Of a stretch of 64,000 bases of DNA, positions 38,669-46,852 are shown piece by piece. Within the stretch, counting starts at the first letter, position 1; each line of letters opens with the position of its first letter. The notes under the pieces were generated by a model. It saw only the letters and a program-made list of their open reading frames with translations. It was not told where the DNA came from and made no database searches. The position numbers and the translations under genes are program-made. The stretch is from Streptococcus pneumoniae (GTDB taxonomy: Bacteria; Bacillota; Bacilli; Lactobacillales; Streptococcaceae): assembly GCA_040719455.1 (NCBI GenBank), contig JBFDTN010000001.1:1583501-1647500 (forward strand). The letters are read 5' to 3'.

Positions 38669-38851
38669 ATGCTTACAAAATCTTGGCAAAAATATCTAGT
38701 TGCTTTTCTCACATGGTCTTTCTCAAGGCGCATGTGGTTTTTACTGAGCCGTGGAAACCTCTTCTTTGATTGGCTAGGCGATTTTGCGATTGTCTTGATC
38801 GTTGCTGTCATCTATCTGATGTATAACATCATCCAAAACAAAAGGGAGTAG
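38669..38851 (+). CDS. Small membrane protein of 60 residues
   Basis: A 60-residue protein with a basic N-terminal third (MLTKSWQKYLVAFLTWSFSR) and one or two helices, ending NIIQNKRE. It has its own consensus promoter and a strong AAAGGAGG ribosome site, so it is probably real. Family and function not recognised. It is divergent from aspS. Confidence 0.7.
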   Translation: MLTKSWQKYLVAFLTWSFSRRMWFLLSRGNLFFDWLGDFAIVLIVAVIYLMYNIIQNKRE

Positions 38852-39130
38852 GACAAAAATCGTGATTTCGCAGAAACCGATTTTCCTCACTCCTTTGTTT
38901 CTAAGTTCGGGCTAAACTAATCCACTGGATTAGTTTACTCCCACCCCCGCAAGTTGACGCTTTCACAATTGAGAATTGTGAAAGGTTGGAAATAGGGCTA
39001 GCGAAGATAAGTTCGCTAGCTTCTTTTAATAGAATATTGATTTATCAATGTTTTACAAGCCCGACAACTACTGCGTCAAACTATTCAAACTATAAAAATA
39101 AAGAAATTGGATACTTTTGTCCCAACCTTT
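38852..39130 (+). repeat. Repeat C copy 1
   Basis: An intergenic repeat of about 230-280 bp, starting near GTGATTTCGCAGAAACCGATTT and containing CTCACTCCTTTGTTTCTAAG, AGTTGACGCTTTCACAATTG and ATCAATGTTTTACAAG. The reverse complement of 43560-43760 matches it at intervals throughout. It has several stems (such as CTTTCACAATT with AATTGTGAAAG), but no coding frame. Confidence 0.6.
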
Positions 39131-39174
39131 TTGCATCTCTAAGTTAGGGCAATGACTGCTCAGCTCCAAAGCTA

Positions 39175-39494
39175 ATAACCTGCATTCATAAGCAAAGTCT
39201 TCTAATTGGAATCTTATTTTACGATCATCAAGGCGTTTTTTAAAGGAATATAGTTATTTAGTTTTGATTTAGTACGAGACAACGAGTCGCAGGCATAACT
39301 GGGGTTAACTGAGAATTATTTCATAATCCTTATTTCCCACCTTCAACAGTCCACTGGACTGTTGAAGCAAGACGAGTTAACGACGTAATAAATGAAAACT
39401 AAAGGACTATACTGACTGTATTTCGAGAAAAAGAAAAGCTGAGTAGCGAACAATAAACCCTGAATAGAGTTGCTGAGTTGTGAATACAAGTTCT
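39175..39494 (+). repeat. Repeat B copy 3, interrupted by repeat A copy 8
   Basis: The left part (39175-39250) and right part (39410-39494) together match B copy 1. Between them sits a complete A element with a TA duplication. The stop codon of the 39493 gene lies in the right end of this B copy. Confidence 0.75.
39251..39409 (+). repeat. Repeat A copy 8, inserted in repeat B
   Basis: TAGTTATTTAGTTTTGATTT on the left and AAACTAAAGGACTA on the right, flanked on both sides by TA (39249-39250 and 39410-39411). Comparison with B copy 1 (GGAATACTGACTG) shows the uninterrupted site, so this fixes the A element's ends and its TA target duplication. Confidence 0.85.
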
Positions 39495-39690
39495 AATCTT
39501 CTTTATTCTCTTCTGGGCGCATGAGTTCTAAAAAATACCCACCTGCAAAACGGACGAGAGCCGCTGCCCCACCTAAAAGAGGCGCCAAATAAGCATAGAA
39601 AAAATCTCCGCGCACAAAGAAGCACAGACTGCCGATGATGACAAAAAGTACCAAACCTTGGATCAGCGCTACAAAAATGATCTGTTTCAT
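39493..39690 (-). CDS. Small membrane protein of 65 residues
   Basis: A 65-residue protein starting MKQIIFVALIQGLVLFVIIG, with two hydrophobic helices and a charged tail (RPEENKED). GGAGGAAACG directly precedes the ATG at 39688-39690; a longer frame upstream is not supported. Family unknown. The stop codon lies in the end of repeat B. Confidence 0.65.
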   Translation of the reverse strand: MKQIIFVALIQGLVLFVIIGSLCFFVRGDFFYAYLAPLLGGAAALVRFAGGYFLELMRPEENKED

Positions 39691-39727
39691 CGTTTCCTCC
39701 ATGATTCTTATTATATCGATTTCCCAC

Positions 39728-39757
39728 AAAAAAAGCCACCGAATTTGGTGACTTTTA
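39728..39757 (-). terminator. Terminator downstream of hisS
   Basis: Reverse strand: AAGTCACC, loop AAATTC, GGTGGCTTTTTTTG. It ends the hisS transcript before the small membrane protein gene. Confidence 0.75.
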
Positions 39758-39854
39758 TGGGAGATTATTATGAAAAAGTTTAGGATTCTATCAAATAAAG
39801 TTAGGAGGTCTTCATTTGATGGTTTTATTATAACGCCCCCAGCTTAAAGTTTTC

Positions 39855-41135
39855 TTAAGCTTTTAGCTTTTCAAAAATTTCTGCGAAATTTGTGCTTAAT
39901 TCTGCAAGAGAAACTGTGATTTCTTCCCTTGTTTGGTTATGCTTGACAGTGATTTCACCCTTTTCTACTTCGCTCTCACCAAGGGCGATGACAAGGGTTG
40001 CGTTCAGCTGGTCAGCAGATTTGAACTGGGCTTTTAGCTTGCGCCCTAGATAATCACGCTCGACCTTGAAACCTTGATTGCGCAGAGCTTGAGTCAATTC
40101 CAAGGCTTTGCCATTTACTTCTTGTCCTAAAACCGCAATATAAACATCTAAGCCGTCTGCCACAGGCAATTCTACACCTTGCTTATCAAGTACGAGAAGG
40201 AGCCTTTCCATTCCCATACCAAAGCCAAATCCTGGTGTCGCTGGTCCGTCAAAATACTCAACCAAACCATCATAGCGACCACCCGCACAAATGGTCAATT
40301 CACTGCCCGCAATCTCTGTTACGAACTCAAAAATCGTGTGGTTATAATAATCAAGGCCACGCACCATATTGGTATCAATCACATAATCAATCCCTAGATT
40401 ATCTAACATCTCACGAACGCTGTCAAAATGCGCTTGACTCTCGTCGTCCAAGTAATCAAGAATTGACGGAGCATTCTCCACAGCTACCTTATCCTCTTTT
40501 TCTTTACTATCGAGGACACGCAGTGGATTTTCTTCCAAACGACGCTGACTGTCTTTTGACAAGATCTCTTTGAGCGGTGTCAGATAGTCAATCAGAGCCT
40601 TGCGATAAGCTGCACGACTCGCGCTGCTACCCAAAGTATTCAAATGTAGGGTGATGTTTTGAATACCGATTTCCTTGAAGAATTGTGCCGCCATGGCAAT
40701 AGTCTCCACATCCGTCGCAGGATTGCTAGATCCAAAGCACTCAACCCCAATCTGGTGGAACTCACGCAGACGCCCTGCCTGTGGACGCTCGTAGCGGAAC
40801 ATAGAACCCATGTAGTATAATTTCACAGGCTTTTGCACCTCAGGCGCAAAAAGCTTATTTTCTACATAAGAGCGCACAACTGGAGCAGTTCCTTCCGGAC
40901 GAAGCGTGATGTGGCGGTCTCCCTTGTCATAGAAGTCATACATTTCTTTACTAACGATATCCGTCGTATCTCCCACCGAGCGGCTAATCACTTCATAGTG
41001 CTCAAAAATCGGCGTGCGGATTTCTTGGTAATTGTACTTGCCAAAGGTCTTACGGGCAAACTCTTCCACATACTGCCACTTAGCAGACTCTTTCGGCAAA
41101 ATATCTTGGGTACCTTTCGGTTTTTGTAATTTCAT
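39855..41135 (-). CDS. hisS: Histidyl-tRNA synthetase
   Basis: A 426-residue class II synthetase: starts [20 protein letters not shown], motif 2 [16 protein letters not shown], the histidine-binding [11 protein letters not shown] and motif 3 [13 protein letters not shown]. The C-terminal anticodon domain is present ([20 protein letters not shown]). Divergent from the GNAT gene at 41276. Full length. Confidence 0.96.
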   Translation of the reverse strand: MKLQKPKGTQDILPKESAKWQYVEEFARKTFGKYNYQEIRTPIFEHYEVISRSVGDTTDIVSKEMYDFYDKGDRHITLRPEGTAPVVRSYVENKLFAPEVQKPVKLYYMGSMFRYERPQAGRLREFHQIGVECFGSSNPATDVETIAMAAQFFKEIGIQNITLHLNTLGSSASRAAYRKALIDYLTPLKEILSKDSQRRLEENPLRVLDSKEKEDKVAVENAPSILDYLDDESQAHFDSVREMLDNLGIDYVIDTNMVRGLDYYNHTIFEFVTEIAGSELTICAGGRYDGLVEYFDGPATPGFGFGMGMERLLLVLDKQGVELPVADGLDVYIAVLGQEVNGKALELTQALRNQGFKVERDYLGRKLKAQFKSADQLNATLVIALGESEVEKGEITVKHNQTREEITVSLAELSTNFAEIFEKLKA

Positions 41136-41275
41136 ACATTTCTATCCTTTTCAGAGTGTCATTACCCCTATTTTATCATATTTCAGAGGACAAGAAAAGG
41201 CAGACCTCAGATTTCCTAGACAAAGCTTACCTTGTTTGCTATCCTAAATATAGGATTATCAGAAAGGAGACGAGC

Positions 41276-41806
41276 ATGGAGACCTACTATCTCAGCAAGC
41301 CTACGGAAAAAGACTTACCCTTTATTGAGACATTCAAACAGGAATTTAGCGAAAAACACCAGCATCTCAACGGTGGCTCACGCCTATCAGAAATGCCTGA
41401 CCTCGCTGCTTGGCTCAGCCACATCAAGCAGCAAGAAGAACAACCAAAGCCTGACCGCGCACCCTCAACAACCCTGATTTTCAAACGTCAAAATGAGGAT
41501 AAAATCATCGGGATTGTCAATATCCGCCATCATATCGAGCAGGATTTTCTAGTGAATGTAGCCGGTCACATCGGCTACTCTATTGCACCAAGCGAACAAG
41601 GAAAAGGTCTTGCAAAAGTCCAACTAACACAAGCGCTTGAGTTTTGCAGACATCTAGGATTGACAAAGGTTTTAGTGACCTGTGCAAGCTGGAATGTCGC
41701 TTCCAGACAAACAATTCTAGCCCAGCCCCATTGCCACTATGAAGACAGCAGACTAGCTCCTGATGGTGATACCATGGAACGCTACTGGATTGACTTGAAA
41801 AAATAA
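41276..41806 (+). CDS. GNAT-family N-acetyltransferase
   Basis: A 176-residue acetyltransferase: GHIGYSIAPSEQGKGLAKVQ is the acetyl-CoA binding motif A, followed by LTKVLVTCASWNVASRQTIL. It resembles predicted acetyltransferases of the YjcF/YkkB kind; substrate unknown. The start at 41276 has GAAAGGAGACGAGC upstream; an earlier in-frame ATG at 41156 overlaps the hisS promoter and is less likely. Confidence 0.82.
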   Translation: METYYLSKPTEKDLPFIETFKQEFSEKHQHLNGGSRLSEMPDLAAWLSHIKQQEEQPKPDRAPSTTLIFKRQNEDKIIGIVNIRHHIEQDFLVNVAGHIGYSIAPSEQGKGLAKVQLTQALEFCRHLGLTKVLVTCASWNVASRQTILAQPHCHYEDSRLAPDGDTMERYWIDLKK

Positions 41807-41917
41807 TCAGAGCTTTACATGAATTTTTCAAAATAATACGTTTTCATCATCAAATCCCTTGCAAAAATGTCAGAATTGTGAGAAAATAACAACAATTCAG
41901 TTCATGGGAGGGATTGC

Positions 41918-42259
41918 ATGCGAGACGATATTCAGATAAATGACCGAGCGCTAGCGCTCAAAGACCAGTTGATTGAAAGATTAGAGCGAATTTATGACCC
42001 TGATGTCGAGCTAGATATCTACAATCTCGGCTTACTCTACGAGATTTCTCTTGATGAAAATGGGCATTGCAAGGTGGTGATGACCTTTACAGACACCGCC
42101 TGTGAATGTGCAGAGACCATTCCGATTGAGATTGTGGATTCGCTCAAGCAGATTGAGGGAATTGAGACGGTGACGGTTGAAATTACTTGGTCACCAGCTT
42201 GGAAAATCACACGTATCAGCCGTTTTGGCCGCATTGCCTTGGGGATTAGTCCTAGATAA
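41918..42259 (+). CDS. DUF59/MIP18 metal-sulfur cluster assembly factor
   Basis: A 113-residue protein of the MIP18/PaaD/SufT family: IYDPDVELDIYNLGLLYEIS and the conserved Cys-containing TFTDTACECAETIP, then VTVEITWSPAWKITRIS. Family members help insert or mature iron-sulfur clusters. ilvD, an iron-sulfur enzyme, lies nearby but on the opposite strand; a functional link is only a guess. GGGAGGG precedes the ATG. Confidence 0.88.
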   Translation: MRDDIQINDRALALKDQLIERLERIYDPDVELDIYNLGLLYEISLDENGHCKVVMTFTDTACECAETIPIEIVDSLKQIEGIETVTVEITWSPAWKITRISRFGRIALGISPR

Positions 42260-42358
42260 AGAAAAAAATAGGCAGGAATAAGGCCCTGCCCCCATAAAGT
42301 GAGACCAAAGAAAAACACTCCATGAATTCTACTATAATAGAATTAGGAGTGTTTTCTT

Positions 42359-42649
42359 ATGGTCAAAAAAGCATATTCACTAGACATAAAACTAGCTTGT
42401 ATCGAAATGAAAAAAGCAGGTAAATCCAACAAGGTTATCATGGAAACCCTAGGGATAAAGAATGATAGTCAAATTTACACATGGTGGAAATGGTATCAAA
42501 ACAATGAACTTCACCGCTTCTACCAACCTGTCGGAAAACAATATACTTACGGTAAAGGGATGACAGAATTATCTGAGGTTGAACAATTAAGATTAGAGGT
42601 AAAGCTGCTAAAAAAGTATCGCAGCTTGATAAGGAAATCGATAAAATAG
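42359..42649 (+). CDS. IS3-family transposase OrfA
   Basis: A 96-residue protein with an N-terminal helix-turn-helix (MVKKAYSLDIKLACIEMKKA, SNKVIMETLGIKNDSQIYTW). Upstream of its stop is A AAA AAG (about 42609-42615) in the right phase for -1 slippage; shifted reading continues without a stop into OrfB, giving an OrfAB fusion that is the active transposase. Confidence 0.9.
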   Translation: MVKKAYSLDIKLACIEMKKAGKSNKVIMETLGIKNDSQIYTWWKWYQNNELHRFYQPVGKQYTYGKGMTELSEVEQLRLEVKLLKKYRSLIRKSIK

Positions 42650-42696
42650 CCCTTATCAAGCTTGTAGAAGACTATAAAGCTGACTATCCAATCCCG

Positions 42697-43491
42697 ATGA
42701 TTTTGGCTTGTTTTGGTGTGGCAAGATCCACCTACTATCGCTGGAAATCTGAGCCAGCAACGGTAAAAACGATGGATGATGTCACTGAGAAGATTGAGAT
42801 ATTATGCCTTGAAAATGGCTATATTTATGGTTATCGAACCATTACACGGCTTTTAAAAAGCAGATATGGTTTGACAGTGAATCATAAGAAGGTCTATCGT
42901 ATCATGAAACAAAATGGTTGGCTTTGCCGTGTCAAAACAAAGAAGGTCCCAAAACTTGGGAAATCTTACTATGTCACTGAAAATAAGCTCAATCGGGATT
43001 TCCAAGCCAAACAACCCCTTCAAAGATTGGTTACGGATATCACTTATCTCTATTTCGGAAACTGTAAACTTTATCTCTCGTCCATTATGGATTTGTATAA
43101 CCGAGAGATTGTAGCTTATACAATTTCAGATAGTCAGGATACAGACTTTGTTTTAGATACGTTAAATCAGTTGGATTTACCGAAAGGAACACTCTTACAC
43201 AGTGATCAAGGTTCAGTCTATACCTCTAAAGCCTATTACCAAACATGCACAGAAAAAGGCATTATCCGCTCCATGTCTCGAAAAGGAACACCCGCAGATA
43301 ACGCCTGTATTGAATGGTTTCATTCCGTCTTAAAGTCTGAAACCTTCTATCTCCATAACTGGAGAAACCTAACTAAAGATAGTATAACAGATATTGTCAA
43401 AAATTACATCATATTTTATAATGAAACGAGAATTCAACGGAAATTAAAAGACCTATCTCCTATAGAATATAGGAAACAGGTCTCAAAATAG
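42697..43491 (+). CDS. IS3-family transposase OrfB (DDE)
   Basis: A 264-residue rve-type integrase core. DDE residues: VTDITYLYF (Asp), LLHSDQGSVY (Asp) and NACIEWFHSVLKSE (Glu). The N-terminal HTH_21 region has YGYRTITRLLKSRYGLTVNH. Its frame is open upstream of this ATG as far as the slippery site, consistent with -1 fusion to OrfA. Intact. Confidence 0.92.
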   Translation: MILACFGVARSTYYRWKSEPATVKTMDDVTEKIEILCLENGYIYGYRTITRLLKSRYGLTVNHKKVYRIMKQNGWLCRVKTKKVPKLGKSYYVTENKLNRDFQAKQPLQRLVTDITYLYFGNCKLYLSSIMDLYNREIVAYTISDSQDTDFVLDTLNQLDLPKGTLLHSDQGSVYTSKAYYQTCTEKGIIRSMSRKGTPADNACIEWFHSVLKSETFYLHNWRNLTKDSITDIVKNYIIFYNETRIQRKLKDLSPIEYRKQVSK

Positions 43492-43554
43492 TGTTTTTCT
43501 TAGGTCTCATTATTGGGGTGCAGTGCCAAAAATTCCTAACCGTTTTTTATAGTA

Positions 43555-43760
43555 CAATACAGTCTTGTCCAAAACATTGATAAAACCAACGTTCTATTAA
43601 CAAACTAGCGAGTAACTCTTCGATAGCCCTAGTTCCACCCCTTCACAAATAAGAATGATGAAAGCTAGTCAACTTATAGGGATGGGAGGCAATTTAGCTC
43701 GAACTCAAAAAGAAAGGAGTGAGGAACAGCGATTTCTACGAAATCACAATTGCCCCCCAC
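43555..43760 (-). repeat. Repeat C copy 2
   Basis: The reverse complement of this stretch aligns in segments with 38862-39070: GTGATTTCGTAGAAATCG, CCTCACTCCTTTC, AAGTTGACTAGCTTTCA, TAGGGCTATCGAAGAG, TATCAATGTTTTGGACAAG. It lies between the IS3 element and the end of ilvD. No gene is seen in 43510-43769. Confidence 0.55.
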
Positions 43761-43769
43761 TCCCTTTTT

Positions 43770-45476
43770 TTATTTTTTACCTGTTTCTTCTGGTTTCCAG
43801 AAATCTGTAACCGCTCCTTTAGAAGATGAGGAAACGATATGGGCATACTTACCAAGCACACCACGGCTGTATAGTGGTGGCAATTCTGTTTCTGCCTTGC
43901 GTTTTTCCAATTCTTCATCCGATACGCGCATGGTTAATTCCTTAGTATCCTGATCAACTACGACAATATCCCCATCACGCAGATAGGCAATCGGACCGCC
44001 ATCTTGGGCTTCTGGTGCGATATGACCGACAACAAGACCATAAGTACCACCCGAGAAACGTCCATCGGTCAAGAGGGCAACTGATTCTCCTTGTCCTTTT
44101 CCGACCAGGATAGATGATAGGGAAAGCATTTCTGGCATACCAGGACCGCCTTTAGGTCCGACATAGCGAACCACCACAACATCGCCGTCCACAACTTCAT
44201 CTCGAAGAACCGCATTTACTGCGTCTTCCTCAGTGTTAAAGACTTTGGCTGGACCCTCGTGACGACGGACTTTCACTCCTGATACCTTAGCAACTGCCCC
44301 ATCTGGCGCCAAGTTCCCATGAAGGACGATAAGTGGACCGTCCGCACGTTTTGGCTGTTCAAGCGGCATGATGACTTTCTGACCCGGTGTCAAATCTGGT
44401 GCATCTGCCAAATTTTCTGCCAAAGTCTTTCCTGTACAAGTCAAGCAATCACCGTGTAGGAAACCACGTTCGTACAAGTATTTCATCACAGCCTGCACAC
44501 CACCGACATTATACAAGTCTTGGAATACATATTTTCCCGATGGCTTCAAATCTGCCAAATGTGGTACTTTTTCTTGGAAATCATTGAAATCATCCAAGGT
44601 CAACTCCACATTTGCCGCATGGGCAATGGCAAGCAAGTGCAAAATCGCATTAGTAGAGCCGCCTAACGCCATAACCACTGTAATGGCATTTTCAAAGGCT
44701 TTTCTAGTCATGATGTCTTTTGGATAAATGCCTTTTTCAAGCAATTTGACAACTGCACGACCAGCTTCTTCAACGTCACGCGCTTTTTCCGGAGACTCTG
44801 CTGGGTGAGAAGACGATCCAGGCAAACTCATCCCCATCGCCTCAATCGCAGACGCCATGGTATTTGCCGTGTACATACCCCCACAGCCACCAGGGCCAGG
44901 GCAGGCGTTACATTCATAGGCATGGACTTCCTCTTCGGTCATGTCGCCATGATTCCATTTTCCGACCGACTCAAAGACCGATACAAGGTCAATGTCTTTG
45001 CCGTCCAGATTTCCAGGTGCAATCGTTCCACCGTAGACAAAAATCGCTGGGATGCCGGTATTTGCAATCGCAATCATAGAACCTGGCATATTTTTATCAC
45101 AGCCCCCAATAGCGACCAAAGCATCACAGTTATGTCCGCTAATCGCCGTCTCAATCGAGTCTGCAATGATATCCCTAGACGGGAGAGAAAAGCGCATACC
45201 TGGCGTTCCCATGGCAATCCCGTCCGCCACGGTAATTGTTCCAAACTGCACAGGCCAAGCACCTTGGGATTTCACCCCTTCTTTGGCTAATTTTCCAAAA
45301 TCATGGAGATGGATATTACACGGCGTATTTTCCGCCCAAGTCGAAATCACTCCTACAATCGGCTTTTCAAAATTATCATCTTTCATCCCTGTCGCACGCA
45401 ACATGGCACGGTTAGGGGACTTAACCATCCCTTGATAGATGTTACTACGAATACGGATATCTCTTTTCTCTGTCAT
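43770..45476 (-). CDS. ilvD: Dihydroxy-acid dehydratase
   Basis: A 568-residue IlvD, an iron-sulfur enzyme forming the 2-keto acids of valine, leucine and isoleucine synthesis. Signatures: [12 protein letters not shown] with the first cluster Cys, and the [20 protein letters not shown] region. The C-terminal signature [20 protein letters not shown] is present. The ATG at 45474-45476 follows GGAGAGC; the TTG just ahead is not needed. No other ilv genes are nearby. Confidence 0.95.
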   Translation of the reverse strand: MTEKRDIRIRSNIYQGMVKSPNRAMLRATGMKDDNFEKPIVGVISTWAENTPCNIHLHDFGKLAKEGVKSQGAWPVQFGTITVADGIAMGTPGMRFSLPSRDIIADSIETAISGHNCDALVAIGGCDKNMPGSMIAIANTGIPAIFVYGGTIAPGNLDGKDIDLVSVFESVGKWNHGDMTEEEVHAYECNACPGPGGCGGMYTANTMASAIEAMGMSLPGSSSHPAESPEKARDVEEAGRAVVKLLEKGIYPKDIMTRKAFENAITVVMALGGSTNAILHLLAIAHAANVELTLDDFNDFQEKVPHLADLKPSGKYVFQDLYNVGGVQAVMKYLYERGFLHGDCLTCTGKTLAENLADAPDLTPGQKVIMPLEQPKRADGPLIVLHGNLAPDGAVAKVSGVKVRRHEGPAKVFNTEEDAVNAVLRDEVVDGDVVVVRYVGPKGGPGMPEMLSLSSILVGKGQGESVALLTDGRFSGGTYGLVVGHIAPEAQDGGPIAYLRDGDIVVVDQDTKELTMRVSDEELEKRKAETELPPLYSRGVLGKYAHIVSSSSKGAVTDFWKPEETGKK

Positions 45477-45629
45477 CAAGCTCTCCTCTCAAGTGTCTTT
45501 TGTTTCCATATTATACCATAAATGTATCGCCAAGGGGAGGAATTTGTATAAATTTTTTGAATATTCTGATGAAAAATGTCAGACAATTTTAGATTTCTCT
45601 TAAAAAATGAAAAAAATCTGTCAAGTAAC

Positions 45630-45658
45630 TTTACTTTACAAAAAAAATGTGATATTCT
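45630..45658 (+). promoter_or_regulatory. rpmF promoter
   Basis: -35 TTTACT (45630-45635), 17-bp spacer, -10 TATTCT (45653-45658). The leader of about 75 nt contains an ACGAG...CTCGT stem before the AACGGAGG ribosome site. Confidence 0.6.
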
Positions 45659-45740
45659 AGTACAGTTGGCGAAAGCCAAAGTAAGATTAGAATCTAAACG
45701 AGCAAGTTACTCGTATCATCACAACGGAGGATAGAAAGAA

Positions 45741-45923
45741 ATGGCAGTACCTGCACGTCGCACATCAAAAGCGAAGAAAAACAAACGTCGTACGCACTAC
45801 AAATTGACAGCTCCATCTGTACAATTTGATGCAACTACTGGAGATTACTCACGTTCTCACCGCGTATCTTTGAAAGGATACTACAAAGGACGTAAGATCG
45901 CTAAAGCTGCTGCAGCTGAATAA
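45741..45923 (+). CDS. rpmF: 50S ribosomal protein bL32
   Basis: A 60-residue protein, [20 protein letters not shown] and so on, the standard bL32. It lacks the zinc-binding Cys pairs (C-minus form), as is typical in streptococci that have several L32/L33 versions. Followed by rpmG after 15 bp. Confidence 0.95.
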   Translation: MAVPARRTSKAKKNKRRTHYKLTAPSVQFDATTGDYSRSHRVSLKGYYKGRKIAKAAAAE

Positions 45924-45938
45924 TAGAAGGGAGATACC

Positions 45939-46088
45939 ATGCGCGTAAATATCACACTTGAACACAAAGAATCTGGTGAACGCTTGTACCTTACTTCTAA
46001 AAACAAACGTAACACTCCAGACCGTCTTCAATTGAAAAAATACTCACCAAAATTGCGTAAACACGTGATTTTTACTGAAGTCAAGTAG
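45939..46088 (+). CDS. rpmG: 50S ribosomal protein bL33
   Basis: A 49-residue protein, [20 protein letters not shown] then [29 protein letters not shown]. No cysteines, so this is the zinc-independent form. GAAGGGAG precedes the ATG. Its 3' end is the likely attachment point of the mobile island that follows. Confidence 0.95.
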   Translation: MRVNITLEHKESGERLYLTSKNKRNTPDRLQLKKYSPKLRKHVIFTEVK

Positions 46089-46092
46089 TCAT

Positions 46093-46201
46093 TCACTACA
46101 CGTCAATAGACGGTAAAAACCTTGATTTCATGCGATTTTTGAAATTTTGAATTTCACTACATTGCAATAGAAATCAACCGAATCACTACATTTTTCACTA
46201 C
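46093..46201. repeat. Four TCACTAC direct repeats after rpmG, possible att/arm-site remnant
   Basis: TCACTAC occurs at 46093, 46154, 46183 and 46195, all in the same orientation within 110 bp of the rpmG stop. Closely spaced direct repeats are typical arm-type integrase sites. Several streptococcal integrative elements use the rpmG 3' end as attachment site. No integrase gene is in the window. Confidence 0.45.
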
Positions 46202-46243
46202 CTTTATTTGAAATAAGAATACTGATTCGGACAATTAAAAGCA

Positions 46244-46276
46244 AGAGGAGCTTCATCAAAAAACTCCTCTTTTCTT
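46244..46276 (+). terminator. Terminator after rpmG
   Basis: AGAGGAG (46244-46250) and CTCCTCT (46264-46270) with TTTTC following. It could end the rpmF-rpmG transcript, although it lies about 160 bp downstream. Confidence 0.6.
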
Positions 46277-46336
46277 ATACTTTCATTCCTAAAAATATTA
46301 GAATAGCTTGTTCTTTCCAACGATTGCTGAGAATCC

Positions 46337-46375
46337 AAAAGCAACTCCCACATGATGAATAGGAGTTGCTTTTTT
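46337..46375 (-). terminator. Terminator for the 46388-46849 gene
   Basis: Reverse strand: AAAAAAGCAACTCC, loop, GGGAGTTGCTTTT. A 10-bp stem with A/T-runs on both sides, just after the gene's stop. Confidence 0.8.
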
Positions 46376-46387
46376 GATGAATGTATA

Positions 46388-46849
46388 TTATTTATTGCTT
46401 GTAACAGCAGGAAGTACATATCTGTGAGGTGTTTGATTTTCTCCAAGACTATCAATCAAATCTATTCTTGATAAACAATATTTTCCTTTAGAAAAAGGCT
46501 CTATAGAAACATTCTCAGCAGATAATGCAAACCAACGATAACCCTTCTCAATATCTTCATTTAATGAATCCTTGAACTGTTTTGGAACATTATATCCCTT
46601 AACTGCTTGGAGATTATCATTATTTGCTTGAAATCGACCGCTACCATTAATGAATGCTTTAAAACATTGATTTTTATCTTGGTTCACAAACATTATTTCT
46701 TTGCAACTTGTAGGGGTTTTTATATCTGTTTTGGTAGTAAATAGTAGCTGTTTATATTTTTTTAAATGTTCAAAATGATACTCAAATACTTCTTGTGGTG
46801 AAAAAGAAGAACTCGGTCCTAGACGATATGCTAAAATTTCTTCTGCCAT
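46388..46849 (-). CDS. Hypothetical protein in the rpmG island
   Basis: A 153-residue soluble protein, MAEEILAYRLGPSSSFSPQE..., with no signal peptide or helices crossing the membrane. Conserved-looking aromatic and charged patches (QEVFEYHFEHLKKYKQLLFT, EKGYRWFALSAENVSIEPFS) do not match a family I know. It begins 3 bp after the stop of the LPXTG protein and is probably co-transcribed with it. It is more AT-rich than core genes, consistent with transfer. Confidence 0.6.
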   Translation of the reverse strand: MAEEILAYRLGPSSSFSPQEVFEYHFEHLKKYKQLLFTTKTDIKTPTSCKEIMFVNQDKNQCFKAFINGSGRFQANNDNLQAVKGYNVPKQFKDSLNEDIEKGYRWFALSAENVSIEPFSKGKYCLSRIDLIDSLGENQTPHRYVLPAVTSNK

Positions 46850-46852
46850 TTT

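Larger units (their letters stand above)
42300..43509 (+). mobile_element. IS3-family (IS150-like) insertion sequence, complete
   Basis: 1,210 bp bounded by 20-bp inverted repeats TGAGACCAAAGAAAAACACT (left) and, read inward from the right, TGAGACCTAAGAAAAACACT (one mismatch). It carries orfA and orfB with a programmed -1 frameshift signal. No clear target duplication is visible. It lies between the DUF59 gene and repeat C, just after a GC-rich hairpin (GGCAGG with CCTGCC), which may have been the DUF59 terminator. Confidence 0.93.

Noticed and set aside
45939-46088. Possible frameshift or Cys loss in rpmG
   Set aside because: The cysteine-free form of bL33 is normal in streptococci; the frame is intact.
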